Source: JANQRZ01 sp965214485
GTDB taxonomy: Bacteria > Bacteroidota > Rhodothermia > Rhodothermales > JANQRZ01
Reading direction: 5' to 3'
DNA length: 64,000 nucleotides
NCBI GenBank assembly: GCA_965214485.1
Contig: CBDCBW010000017.1
Location: 62,001-126,000 of the forward strand
Part shown: piece after piece, positions 17,422 to 28,110 of the stretch
Layout of the letters: each line of letters begins with the position of its first letter
Numbering within the stretch: position 1 is the stretch's first letter
Position numbers and translations under genes: made by a program
Notes under the pieces: model-generated
Databases searched by the model: none
Told to the model about the DNA's origin: nothing
What the model saw: the letters and a program-made list of their open reading frames with translations, nothing else

Positions 17422-18222
17422 CTACCGAATCAGCACCGGCGTGCCGACCTCGACGAGGTCCCAGATCGCGTCGAGGTGGACGTCGCGGAGGGCGACGCAG
17501 CCGCGCGTCCACGCCCGCTGCCGCCCCGACCCCTGCCCGTGGATCGCAATCGCGCCGCCGAGCTTCGTGCCCATCGGCGGGGTGCGGAAGGCCGCTGCCG
17601 CCTCGACGATCTCGGCGTGCTCGCGCTCCGAGATCAGCCCGGCATCGAGCCCGCGCGCGGCGTCCTCGGCGTTGGGATAGCTCAGCATGAGGGAGCGGTA
17701 GTACTGGCTCTCCAGGTTCTTCGAGGTGATGAAGAACGCGCCTTCGGGAATCCGGTAGTGGTCGCGCTCGCCGAGGGTCGCGCGGCGGACCTTGTCGTCG
17801 TCCGGGTTCTGCGACACGTCGGCGGGCAAGCGGCGGACGACCTCGGTGCCGCGATAGACCGTAAGCCTCCGGTGGGCCTTGTCGACCATGATCCAGACGT
17901 TCGAGAGTGCGGCGGAGGCCACCCACCCCACGGTCTCCTCGCCGACGATCCGGTTCCACGCGCCGCGCTGCTCGATCACGCGGACGCCCTCGCGGAAGTC
18001 CAGCCGGGCGAAGGCGAGCGCCGAGTCGGGCTGGGCAAACACCTGCGGGCGCTCGCGGACGACGTAGAAGATCGGCGCGTCTTCGACGCTCACGGCACCG
18101 GTCGGCGGCGCAGTGCCTCCAGTGCCGGGCCGTCCGGCGGCGGGCGAGCCGGACGGCTGCGCGGAAGCCGACGACTGCGCGGAAGCAGACAGACAGACGA
18201 CGAGGGCGAGCAGACGCAGCAT
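17422..18222 (-). CDS. L,D-transpeptidase (YkuD) with SH3-like domain
   Basis: A 266-residue exported protein with signal peptide MLRLLALVVCLSASAQ. A low-complexity Ser/Pro/Gly linker is followed by an SH3-like region (VFAQPDSALAFARLDFREGVRVIEQRGAWNRIVGEETVGWVA). The YkuD domain follows with the motif HGQGSGRQRAWTRGCVAL; Cys is the acyl-enzyme nucleophile and His the base. It should form 3-3 peptidoglycan cross-links or attach proteins to peptidoglycan. The start at 18222 was preferred because a longer reading has no signal peptide. On the minus strand TATATTTG lies about 25 bases upstream (complement at 18247-18254), resembling the Bacteroidota -7 element TAnnTTTG, though no clear -33 TTG is visible. 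Confidence 0.92.
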   Translation of the reverse strand: MLRLLALVVCLSASAQSSASAQPSGSPAAGRPGTGGTAPPTGAVSVEDAPIFYVVRERPQVFAQPDSALAFARLDFREGVRVIEQRGAWNRIVGEETVGWVASAALSNVWIMVDKAHRRLTVYRGTEVVRRLPADVSQNPDDDKVRRATLGERDHYRIPEGAFFITSKNLESQYYRSLMLSYPNAEDAARGLDAGLISEREHAEIVEAAAAFRTPPMGTKLGGAIAIHGQGSGRQRAWTRGCVALRDVHLDAIWDLVEVGTPVLIR

Positions 18223-18471
18223 GGCCGAGCGGAGCGTGGTGGGCAGCAAATATAGCACGGGGGCGAAGCCTCCCGGCTCTCTGTCCATCGTCTCCCGTGC
18301 GAAGTCGGTTAAGGCCGAGCCGGTCGAAGGCCTATCCGGACCTATCGTCGCGGCCACGCGCTCGCGCGCGGACCCCCCGGCCATGCGCCCGCCGCTCGGA
18401 GCACAGCGAGGGCAGCGGAAGCGGGGGGGCACCTACGAGCAACCGTCTCGACCCTGTTCAGCTCTCAACAT

Positions 18472-18813
18472 TCAGCTGTCAGTCTCGGGTTTGCTGCTCG
18501 CGCCCTTCGCACTGCTCTCGGCGTCGGTCTTGCTCTTGGGCTTGGCCTCCGCCTTGCTCTCGGGCTTGGCCTCCGCCTTGCTCTCGGGCTTGGCCTCGGG
18601 CTTTTTCTCGTTCTCCGTCTCCGGCGTGCCGGACTTGCGGACGTAGTCGGTCTCGTAGAAGCCGCTGCCTTTGAAGATCAGCCCGGCCCCACCGCCGATC
18701 ACGCGCTGGACCGGCTGCCCCGTCTCGGGGTCGGTTTCGAGCGCGTCGTCGGAGATGCGCTGGAAGACTTCGAAGGTGGTGCCGTCTTCGCGGCGGTAGA
18801 CGTACGTGGGCAT
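18472..18813 (-). CDS. FmdB-like small protein lacking the zinc-ribbon cysteines
   Basis: A 113-residue protein. The opening MPTYVYRREDGTTFEVFQRI and the later VQRVIGGGAGLIFKGSGFYETDYVR match FmdB/CxxC_CxxC regulatory proteins closely in layout. Those normally carry four zinc-binding cysteines in the first 40 residues; here there is no cysteine at all. The C-terminus is a Lys/Pro/Glu/Ala tail built from 24-base tandem units (KPESKAEA repeated, about 18537-18600). The start at 18813 is fixed by the conserved MPTY. Either the ribbon is replaced by a non-metal fold or the protein has taken on a different role. Confidence 0.8.
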   Translation of the reverse strand: MPTYVYRREDGTTFEVFQRISDDALETDPETGQPVQRVIGGGAGLIFKGSGFYETDYVRKSGTPETENEKKPEAKPESKAEAKPESKAEAKPKSKTDAESSAKGASSKPETDS

Positions 18814-18867
18814 GGGCGAGGGTCGAAGGACGAGTAGGAGGGTGGTCAACGCTGCTCAAGGTACTGA

Positions 18868-19058
18868 GAGCCTGTTCACGAAGAGTACGAGCGGGCTGCA
18901 AACGGCTGCGAACGACGCGCTCGGCGATGCAGCGCAGCGCCGAGCCTACGGGCTTGCCTGGTGGGGTCGCTGCGCTCCCCGGTCCTGCGGGATTCGCGCG
19001 CCTTGAGTGCGCCCTCCTCGCTCGCTTTCGCCTTCGCTCTACCTCCTCAATCAGGCTC
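18868..19058. mobile_element. 191-bp miniature element with IS5-like ends and TGA target duplication
   Basis: The left end GAGCCTGTTCACGA and the right end (read inwards) GAGCCTGATTGAGG form imperfect terminal repeats. TGA flanks both sides (18865-18867 and 19059-19061). The 3-bp TNA duplication and GAGnCTG termini match the intact IS at 9902, so this looks like a non-autonomous (MITE-type) relative. There is no coding capacity. It fills most of the 259-base spacer between the FmdB-like gene and the GH3 gene. Confidence 0.65.
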
Positions 19059-19072
19059 TGAGATCTCCGAGG

Positions 19073-21964
<2,892 letters not shown>

Positions 21965-22266
21965 GGGGTTGGGAAAGTACTGCCGGTAGAAAAGAGGAAG
22001 ACTCAGAAGCGAGAAAGAGGAGGTGGTAGGGAGGGAGAGAGGTGTCCGGACTGCCCGCTCGACCCGATGCACTTCAGCCGAACTTGGTGTGAGGGCTCTG
22101 TACCAAGATCACTCGATGGTAGCGGGTTCTCGGCAGCCGAGGTGTCTCTCTTTTCCCTCTCCTCCCTCTTTTCTCTCTTCTCCATCCCGGCACTTGACGC
22201 CGTCAAGCGCGTAGGCACCCAGACCCACATCGGCGTACCCCCGCATCTCGCCTTCTCGACCGACCC
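21965..22266. other. 302-base divergent spacer with purine/pyrimidine tracts
   Basis: This lies between the divergent GH3 and fadN genes. A purine-rich tract (about 22005-22043) and a matching pyrimidine-rich tract (about 22146-22185) flank an ordinary middle. A perfect small palindrome, CTTGACG-C-CGTCAAG, is at 22193-22207, 60 bases before fadN. No gene is seen. Confidence 0.5.
22193..22207. promoter_or_regulatory. Candidate operator palindrome upstream of fadN
   Basis: CTTGACGCCGTCAAG is a perfect 7+1+7 palindrome located 60 bases before the fadN start codon. It is the right size and place for a dimeric repressor site, but it does not match the fadE upstream palindromes, so its role is uncertain. 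Confidence 0.35.
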
Positions 22267-24705
22267 ATGACAAAGGACCAAGAACCGACCCCTATGGAAA
22301 CCCTGACCCAGACTCGCGCCAACGGCCGGCGCGCCCACGTCGCCGGGCCGCGCCCCTTCCGCACCGCCGCCGTGCTCGGCGCAGGCGTGATGGGCTCGCA
22401 GATCGCCGCCCACCTCGCCAACGCCGGCCTCCAGGTGCTCCTGCTCGACGTCGCGCCGGAGTCGATCGGCAAAGAGGGGGCACCGAACTCGATCGTCGAG
22501 AGCGCCTTCAAGGCGGCGACCAAGATGAACCCCGCGCCGTTCTTCACCGACGCCGCCCAGAAGCGCGTCACGCTCGGCAACTTCGACGACGACTTCGGCA
22601 AGATCAGCACCGTCGATTGGGTCATCGAGGTGGTCATCGAGCGGATGGACGTCAAGCAGAAGGTGATGGCCCGGATCGAGGAGCACGCCTCGGAGAAGGC
22701 CGTGATCTCGACCAACACGTCGGGCCTCCCGATCGGCGAGATCGCCGAAGGGCGAGGGGCCGGCTTCAAGCGCCGGTTCCTCGGGACCCACTTCTTCAAC
22801 CCGCCGCGCTACCTCAAGCTGTTCGAGATGATCCCGACGCCGGACACCGACGACTCGGTCGTCGAGAGGGTGGCGCACTTCGCGCGCGTCCACCTCGGCA
22901 AGGGCGTCGTCGTGGCGAAGGACACGCCGAACTTCATCGGCAACCGGATCGGCGTCTACGCCATGATGCAGGCGCTCCGCCAGGCGACCGAGGGCGACTA
23001 CTCGATCGAGGAGATCGACCAGCTCACCGGCACGCTCATCGGCCACCCCAAGAGCGCGACCTTCCGCACCGCCGACGTGGTCGGCCTCGACACGCTCCGG
23101 CACGTCGCCCAGAACCTCTACGACGCCGTCCCCGACGACGAAAGTAGGGAGGCATTCCGTGTGCCCAATATCCTGAATAAGCTCGTCGAGGCCGGCAACC
23201 TCGGGGCGAAGTCGAAGGCCGGGTTCTACAAGAAGGAGGGCACCGTCATCAAGTCCGTCAACATGCGGACGATGGCGTACGAGGACCCGACCGAGTCCGA
23301 CCTCGACATCAGCCCGTTCAAAGGCGGCAAGCTCGAGGACCGCCTGCCGAAGCTGTACGCCGACGAGGGCCGCCCCGGCAAGTTCTTCCGCGAGACCACG
23401 CTCGACCTCTTCGGCTACAGCGCCCGGCGGATTCCTGAGATCGCCGACAGCCCGGCGGACCTCGACCGCGCCGTGGCGTGGGGCTTCGGCTGGGAGCTCG
23501 GCCCGTTCCAGATGTGGGATTCGCTGGGCGTCGAGCGCGTCCGCGACGACCTCAAGGCCGAAGGCATCGACGTGCCCGATTGGGTGGGCGACGTGCCCTC
23601 GACCGGGTTTTACAAACAGGAGAGTGGGACGCGCGAGGTCTGGGTGCCGGGCGAGGGCACGTACGTCCCCGACCCGCGCCCGGCGGACGAGCTTAGCCTC
23701 GCCGTCATCAAGCAGGACGAGAAAAAGACGCTGTGGAAAAACAGCGAGGTCGCGCTCCTCGACCTCGGCGACGGCGTCGCGCTCTTCGAGTTCCGCTCGA
23801 AGGCCAACTCGCTCGGGCAGGAAGTCATGCAGGGGCTGAGCGAAGCCATCGACAGGGTCGAGAACGACCGCGACCTGCGGGGCCTGGTGATCGGCAACGA
23901 GGGGGCCAACTTCTCCGTCGGCGCGAACCTCGGCGAGGTGGCGATGGCGGTGATGATGGGGCAGCTCGACGAGGTGGGCGGCTTCCTCGAAGGCTTCCAG
24001 CAGACGGTGATGAAGGTCCGCTACAGCACCAAGCCGGTCGTCGTCGCGACGCACCAGCGCGTGCTCGGCGGCGGGTGCGAGATCACGATGGCGTGCCCGC
24101 ACCCCGTCGCCGCCGCCGAGACCTACATCGGGCTCGTCGAGCTCGGCGTCGGGCTGATCCCCGGCGGCGGCGGGACGATGATGATGGCGGCGAAGGCCGC
24201 GGAGCTCGCCGCCAACCCCGACCGCCCGAGCGAGATTCAGCCCTTCCTCCGCCAGCACTTCGAGCAGATCGCCATGGCGAAGGTCGCGACGAGCGCTCAC
24301 CAAGCGCAGGCGATGCACTTCCTCCCCGCCGGGGCCGTCGTCGTGATGAACGAGGCCCGCCGCTTCCACGTCGCCAAGGCCGAGGTCGTCCGCCTCAGCG
24401 AGCAGGGGTATCTGCCGCCGCCGGTGCGGACCCACATCCCGGTCCTCGGCAAGCCGGGGCGCGGGCAGTTCGAGGTCGCGCTCTACCAGTTCGAGGAGGG
24501 CCACTACATCTCCGAGTACGATCACGTCCTCGCCTCGCGCCTCGCCTACGTGCTCACCGGCGGCGACCTCCCCGGCCTCACCGAGGTTCACGAGGACTAC
24601 CTACTCGCACTCGAGCGCGAGGTCTTCCTCTCGCTCCTCGGCGAGGAGAAAACCCAGGCCCGCATCCAGAGCATCCTGACGACGAATAAACCGCTCCGCA
24701 ACTAA
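22267..24705 (+). CDS. fadN: 3-hydroxyacyl-CoA dehydrogenase / enoyl-CoA hydratase (FadN type)
   Basis: An 812-residue bifunctional beta-oxidation enzyme in FadN order (dehydrogenase first). Residues ~33-330 hold the NAD-binding motif AAVLGAGVMGSQIAAHLANAG and HADH words (GTHFFNPPRYLKLFEMI, KDTPNFIGNRIG). A second HADH-like half follows at ~370-470. The crotonase domain lies at ~490-700 with the oxyanion loop GANFSVGANLGE and GGGCEITMACPH...ELGVGLIPGGGG. It would hydrate enoyl-CoA and oxidise the 3-hydroxy product. The start is ATG 22267; ATG 22294 (METLTQ) is an alternative and neither has a clear Shine-Dalgarno. The thiolase gene follows after 78 bases, as in fadNA operons. Confidence 0.92.
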   Translation: MTKDQEPTPMETLTQTRANGRRAHVAGPRPFRTAAVLGAGVMGSQIAAHLANAGLQVLLLDVAPESIGKEGAPNSIVESAFKAATKMNPAPFFTDAAQKRVTLGNFDDDFGKISTVDWVIEVVIERMDVKQKVMARIEEHASEKAVISTNTSGLPIGEIAEGRGAGFKRRFLGTHFFNPPRYLKLFEMIPTPDTDDSVVERVAHFARVHLGKGVVVAKDTPNFIGNRIGVYAMMQALRQATEGDYSIEEIDQLTGTLIGHPKSATFRTADVVGLDTLRHVAQNLYDAVPDDESREAFRVPNILNKLVEAGNLGAKSKAGFYKKEGTVIKSVNMRTMAYEDPTESDLDISPFKGGKLEDRLPKLYADEGRPGKFFRETTLDLFGYSARRIPEIADSPADLDRAVAWGFGWELGPFQMWDSLGVERVRDDLKAEGIDVPDWVGDVPSTGFYKQESGTREVWVPGEGTYVPDPRPADELSLAVIKQDEKKTLWKNSEVALLDLGDGVALFEFRSKANSLGQEVMQGLSEAIDRVENDRDLRGLVIGNEGANFSVGANLGEVAMAVMMGQLDEVGGFLEGFQQTVMKVRYSTKPVVVATHQRVLGGGCEITMACPHPVAAAETYIGLVELGVGLIPGGGGTMMMAAKAAELAANPDRPSEIQPFLRQHFEQIAMAKVATSAHQAQAMHFLPAGAVVVMNEARRFHVAKAEVVRLSEQGYLPPPVRTHIPVLGKPGRGQFEVALYQFEEGHYISEYDHVLASRLAYVLTGGDLPGLTEVHEDYLLALEREVFLSLLGEEKTQARIQSILTTNKPLRN

Positions 24706-24724
24706 CTCCGGCCGGGATTACGGT

Positions 24725-24748
24725 AGGGGCGACGCGTACGTCGCCCCT
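24725..24748. repeat. GTAGGGGCG-type palindrome between fadN and fadA
   Basis: Arm AGGGGCGACG, loop CGTA, arm CGTCGCCCCT. It is a member of the same palindrome family as 3765, 7362 and 46813. It lies in the 78-base gap of the operon and could modulate downstream expression or RNA stability. Confidence 0.65.
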
Positions 24749-24783
24749 CCGCCCGCGTCACATCGACTGTCAAAACCAGAGCC

Positions 24784-25974
24784 ATGCAAATCAACGAAGC
24801 CTTTATCGTATCCAGCGTCCGCACGCCCGTCGGCAAGGCGAACCGGGGCGCGCTCGTCCACGTCCGCCCCGAGGTCCTCGGCGCGACCGCCGTGCGCGGC
24901 GCGATCGAGCGCGCCGGAAACCTCGACGGCTCGCAGGTCGAGGACGTTATTATAGGGTGTGCCTTTCCCGAGGGGCCGCAGGGGATGAACATGGCCCGCG
25001 TCATCTCGCAGAAGGCGGGCCTCCCGAACGACGCCGCGGCGGTGACCGTCAACCGGTTCTGCTCGTCCGGCCTACAGACCATCGCCCAGGCCAACAACGC
25101 CGTCGTCCTCGGCCAGAGCGAGGTCGTCGTGGCCGGCGGGACCGAGTCGATGAGCTCCGTCCCGATGGGCGGGTTCTTCTTCAGCCCCGACACCGACCTC
25201 GTCCAAAAGAACCCCGACGTGTACTCGTCGATGGGGATCACGGCCGAGAACGTCGCCGACCAGTACGGCATCAGCCGGGAGGACCAGGACGCCTTCGCGC
25301 TGCGCAGCCACCAGCGCGCGGTGGACGCCATCGAGAGCGGGCGGTTCGAGGCCGAGCTCGTCCCGGTTGAGGTCAGCGAGGTCGTCTACGCGGGCGGGAC
25401 CGAGACGGAGGAGCGCAGCTTCGTCCACACCACCGACGAAGGCCCGCGCGCCGACACGACGATGGAGGCGCTCGCGCGGCTCCGCCCGGCCTTCAAGCAG
25501 GGCGGCACCGTGACCGCCGGCAACGCCTCGCAGATGAACGATGGGGCAGCGGCTGCGGTCGTGATGAGCAAGCGCATGGTCGAGGAGACCGGGGCCGAGC
25601 CGCTCGCCCGGCTCGTCGGGTTCGCCGTCCACGGGGCCCCGCCGGAGATCATGGGCATCGGCCCCATCGAGGCCGTCCGCAAGGTCCTCAAGCAGACCGG
25701 GCTAACCCTCGCCGACATCGGGCTCGTCGAGCTAAACGAGGCCTTCGCCTCGCAGGCCCTCGCCGTGATCCGCGAGCTCGGCCTCGACGAAGACAAGACG
25801 AACGTCAACGGCGGGGCCATTGCGCTCGGCCACCCGCTCGGCTGCACCGGCGCGAAGCTCACGGCCACCCTCCTGCACGAGATGCAGCGGCGCGGCGAGC
25901 GCTACGGTGTCGTCACGATGTGCGTCGGCGGAGGGATGGGCGCGGCAGGCGTGTTCGAGAACCTGAGGCGCTAG
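24784..25974 (+). CDS. fadA: Acetyl-CoA C-acyltransferase (thiolase)
   Basis: A 396-residue thiolase, the normal family length. The acylation nucleophile is Cys93 (VNRFCSSGLQ). The C-terminal catalytic pair is His in GGAIALGHPLGCTGAK and Cys in MCVGGGMGAAG. NEAFASQALAV is also conserved. Placed directly after fadN, it should perform the last, thiolytic step of beta-oxidation, although biosynthetic acetyl-CoA acetyltransferases share the motifs. A clear terminator follows. Confidence 0.93.
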   Translation: MQINEAFIVSSVRTPVGKANRGALVHVRPEVLGATAVRGAIERAGNLDGSQVEDVIIGCAFPEGPQGMNMARVISQKAGLPNDAAAVTVNRFCSSGLQTIAQANNAVVLGQSEVVVAGGTESMSSVPMGGFFFSPDTDLVQKNPDVYSSMGITAENVADQYGISREDQDAFALRSHQRAVDAIESGRFEAELVPVEVSEVVYAGGTETEERSFVHTTDEGPRADTTMEALARLRPAFKQGGTVTAGNASQMNDGAAAAVVMSKRMVEETGAEPLARLVGFAVHGAPPEIMGIGPIEAVRKVLKQTGLTLADIGLVELNEAFASQALAVIRELGLDEDKTNVNGGAIALGHPLGCTGAKLTATLLHEMQRRGERYGVVTMCVGGGMGAAGVFENLRR

Positions 25975-26029
25975 GCGAGCCCAGGGCAGCGGGTAAGGTG
26001 CAAGCTGCGCTTAACATTCTTTTTACAGA

Positions 26030-26060
26030 AAGAGGGCACCGACAAGTGCCCTCTTTTGCT
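26030..26060 (+). terminator. Rho-independent terminator after fadA
   Basis: Arm AAGAGGGCAC, loop CGACAA, arm GTGCCCTCTT (10 bp), followed by TTGCTTTTGG. It separates the beta-oxidation operon from the stress module. Confidence 0.85.
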
Positions 26061-26194
26061 TTTGGACAGGACCAAACACGAAGCCTCCGCGTATACTCGC
26101 CACACATCAGGAAAGCCGGAGCTCGCGCTCGACCCCTCGCCCAATCGAGGCTGCCCTTTCTGCGAGACCGGTTCTCTCTTCCCATCAGCATACT

Positions 26195-26200
26195 AGGAGG
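26195..26200 (+). promoter_or_regulatory. Strong Shine-Dalgarno deciding a GTG start
   Basis: A perfect AGGAGG lies six bases before GTG 26207. Most genes here lack a recognisable SD, so this marks the GTG as the true start and suggests efficient translation. Confidence 0.85.
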
Positions 26201-26206
26201 CATATC

Positions 26207-26788
26207 GTGGCTAACATCCCTGTAGAACGCAAAGACGGTACACCGTGGTGGCTCTGGCTGCTCGGCCTGTTGCTCCTCGGTGGACTCATCTGGCTCGGTG
26301 CCGAACTCTTCGACAATGAGCCGGACGCCGACGAAATCGCCGGGACCGAGGACAACGTCGGCATGATTGACGACGCCGAGCTCGACGACGACCTCACTGG
26401 CCTCGCCGGCGGCGGTGTCGAGGACGAAATCAGCAGCCTCGCTGCACTCGCAACCGGGACGGCCAACGTCGGTCGTGAGGTAAATCTGCGAGGCGTCCGC
26501 GTCATCAACGTCGTCGGAGACAGTAGCTTCTTCATCACCGAAAGCGGCGACGACCGCGTGCTCGTCGTGCTCGAAGACCTCGGCGAAGAGGAGCGAGGCG
26601 CAGAGGGCTCCGACGGTCGCTACAACGTGGACGAGGGCGAGACCCTCGACGTCCGTGGCACGGTAGAACGCTTCGACCGCGGGATCCGAGGCGCGTCGGC
26701 CGTTCAAGGGGCCGATATGGACCGCGTCATGCAGCAGGGCTTTTACATCAAGGCTACCACCCTCGGCGGTGAAGTAGGCCTCGACTAA
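26207..26788 (+). CDS. Membrane-anchored acidic protein with OB-like domain (unknown function)
   Basis: A 193-residue protein starting at GTG. A short basic N-terminus and one transmembrane helix (WWLWLLGLLLLGGLIWLGAEL, about 14-34) are followed by a very acidic linker (about 36-70). A compact beta-rich domain follows (VNLRGVRVINVVGDSSFFITES...VLVVLEDLG...DEGETLDVRGTVERF) that resembles OB-fold periplasmic proteins. I do not recognise a named family. It is the first gene of a block bounded by terminators at 26030 and 29194 whose other members are PRC-barrel and DUF2382 stress proteins. A -10-like TATACT occurs at 26092-26097, but with no good -35, so the promoter is uncertain. Confidence 0.75.
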   Translation: MANIPVERKDGTPWWLWLLGLLLLGGLIWLGAELFDNEPDADEIAGTEDNVGMIDDAELDDDLTGLAGGGVEDEISSLAALATGTANVGREVNLRGVRVINVVGDSSFFITESGDDRVLVVLEDLGEEERGAEGSDGRYNVDEGETLDVRGTVERFDRGIRGASAVQGADMDRVMQQGFYIKATTLGGEVGLD

Positions 26789-26823
26789 AGGAACGGACCT
26801 GCGCTCCCTTCTCTTCTCACATC

Positions 26824-26845
26824 AAGTACTTGACCTTAAGTACTT
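26824..26845. promoter_or_regulatory. Paired AAGTACTT palindromes upstream of the PRC-barrel gene
   Basis: The 8-bp palindrome AAGTACTT occurs at 26824-26831 and again at 26838-26845, 14 bases apart and 18 bases before the ATG at 26863. The spacing is a little over one helix turn. The TTGACC between them could also be a -35 element. An operator is plausible. Confidence 0.45.
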
Positions 26846-26862
26846 ACCGCATACCCTATACC

Positions 26863-27432
26863 ATGTCAAGAATAGCTCTTTCCAACACCGGCTCGTGGGA
26901 CCTCAAGTTCGACGAACAAGACGTGCGCGGCTTCGACGCACTCGACGCCAACGGCAACAAGGTTGGTGAAGTCGACAACATGATCGTCAACACCGACGAG
27001 ATGCGCGTCGACACCATCGTGCTCGATGACGGCACCGAGGTCGCAGCGGCGGACATCTCCATCGGCGACGGCGTGGTCTACCTGACGAACGTCGTACCCG
27101 AAAACGTGGCCGAGAGCGTCACGGTCTACGACGACTACGGACACGTTGTCGAGCGCGAGGACGTGGCGGACCCCGACTTCGACGCTTCCACCGATGACTT
27201 CCGCAGCTACCACACCCAGGCCTTCGACGGCGACTATGACAGCTACGAGCCGGCCTACCGGTACGGCTACGAAGCGGCCCACGAGGACACCTACCGGGAC
27301 CGGCCGTACAGCGATGTCGAGTCCGACCTCGAACGTGACTTCGCCACCCGGCATCCCGATCACGACTTCAACGAGGTTCGCCCGGCCGTTCGCTACGGGT
27401 ACGGATACGCCCAGCGTGGTGCCCGCTCGTGA
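26863..27432 (+). CDS. PRC-barrel domain protein with a repeated aromatic C-terminal module
   Basis: A 189-residue protein. Residues ~15-85 fit a PRC-barrel (FDALDANGNKVGEVDNMIVN...DTIVLDDGTEVAAADISIGDGVVYL). The C-terminal ~75 residues are rich in Tyr, Asp and Arg (YEPAYRYGYEAA...YRDRPYSDVESDLERDF) and align with the tail of the DUF2382 protein at 28111. The start at ATG 26863 was chosen over an upstream TTG because MSRIALSN directly precedes the conserved fold. Its stop overlaps the GTG start of the next gene by four bases, so the two are translationally coupled. A stress-related role is inferred from context. Confidence 0.82.
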   Translation: MSRIALSNTGSWDLKFDEQDVRGFDALDANGNKVGEVDNMIVNTDEMRVDTIVLDDGTEVAAADISIGDGVVYLTNVVPENVAESVTVYDDYGHVVEREDVADPDFDASTDDFRSYHTQAFDGDYDSYEPAYRYGYEAAHEDTYRDRPYSDVESDLERDFATRHPDHDFNEVRPAVRYGYGYAQRGARS

Positions 27433-28040
27433 GCGAAGCCTTCGTCACAGACAGCGAAGGGCAACGGGCGCGCTTCGCTTCTCCCTTCTCCGAGGGGGCA
27501 AGCGAAGCGTTGCTCGCACTCGACACCGGCACGTCCCTTTCGGTACCTGCCGAACTCATCGAGCGCCGTGACGATGGCACCTACCACCTCGCCGTCGCCT
27601 TCGGTGCGCTGCGCGAAGGCGGCGAGGTGATCGTGCCCCTCGTCGAGGAGCAGTTGAGGGTGGGCAAGCGCATCCGAGAAACCGGCCGCGTCCGCCTTCA
27701 GAAAATCGTCGAGACTCGGCAAGAGACCGTCGACGAACCGCTCCTCCGCGAGGAGGTCGAAATCGAGCGGGTGCCCATCGGCACCTACGTCGATGCGCCC
27801 GTCGCCGTCCGGCAGGAAGGCGACGTGACCGTCATCCCCGTGCTCGAAGAAGTCCTCGTTGTCGAGAAGCGCCTCCGGCTGCGCGAGGAACTGCGCGTGA
27901 CGAAGCGCCGAACGGAAGTCCGCGAACCGCAGGAAGTCACGCTCCGCACGGAGCGGGTCGAGGTCGAGCGCCTCGCAGCAGAGACCAGACCGCCAGAGAC
28001 AATACCAGGCCCGGAGAAAGGGGAAAGCCCCGGCGTCTGA
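27429..28040 (+). CDS. DUF2382 (YsnF/AvaK-type) stress-response protein, short form
   Basis: A 203-residue protein starting at a GTG that overlaps the preceding stop (GTGA). Residues ~66-180 show the DUF2382 pattern: VPLVEEQLRVGKRIRETGRVRLQK, then LLREEVEIERVPI and VIPVLEEVLVVEKRLRLREELRVTKRR, i.e. charged beta-strands repeated in register. The first ~60 residues may be a degenerate PRC-like barrel. DUF2382 proteins occur in general-stress or desiccation regulons (YsnF, AvaK); the molecular role is unknown. It is followed by a longer DUF2382 protein. Confidence 0.85.
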   Translation: MSEAFVTDSEGQRARFASPFSEGASEALLALDTGTSLSVPAELIERRDDGTYHLAVAFGALREGGEVIVPLVEEQLRVGKRIRETGRVRLQKIVETRQETVDEPLLREEVEIERVPIGTYVDAPVAVRQEGDVTVIPVLEEVLVVEKRLRLREELRVTKRRTEVREPQEVTLRTERVEVERLAAETRPPETIPGPEKGESPGV

Positions 28041-28110
28041 ACACCTCCGTCTTTCCCCGCTGTACCCCCGCATCACACCTCTTCACCAAACCCATCAGGA
28101 GACACATATC

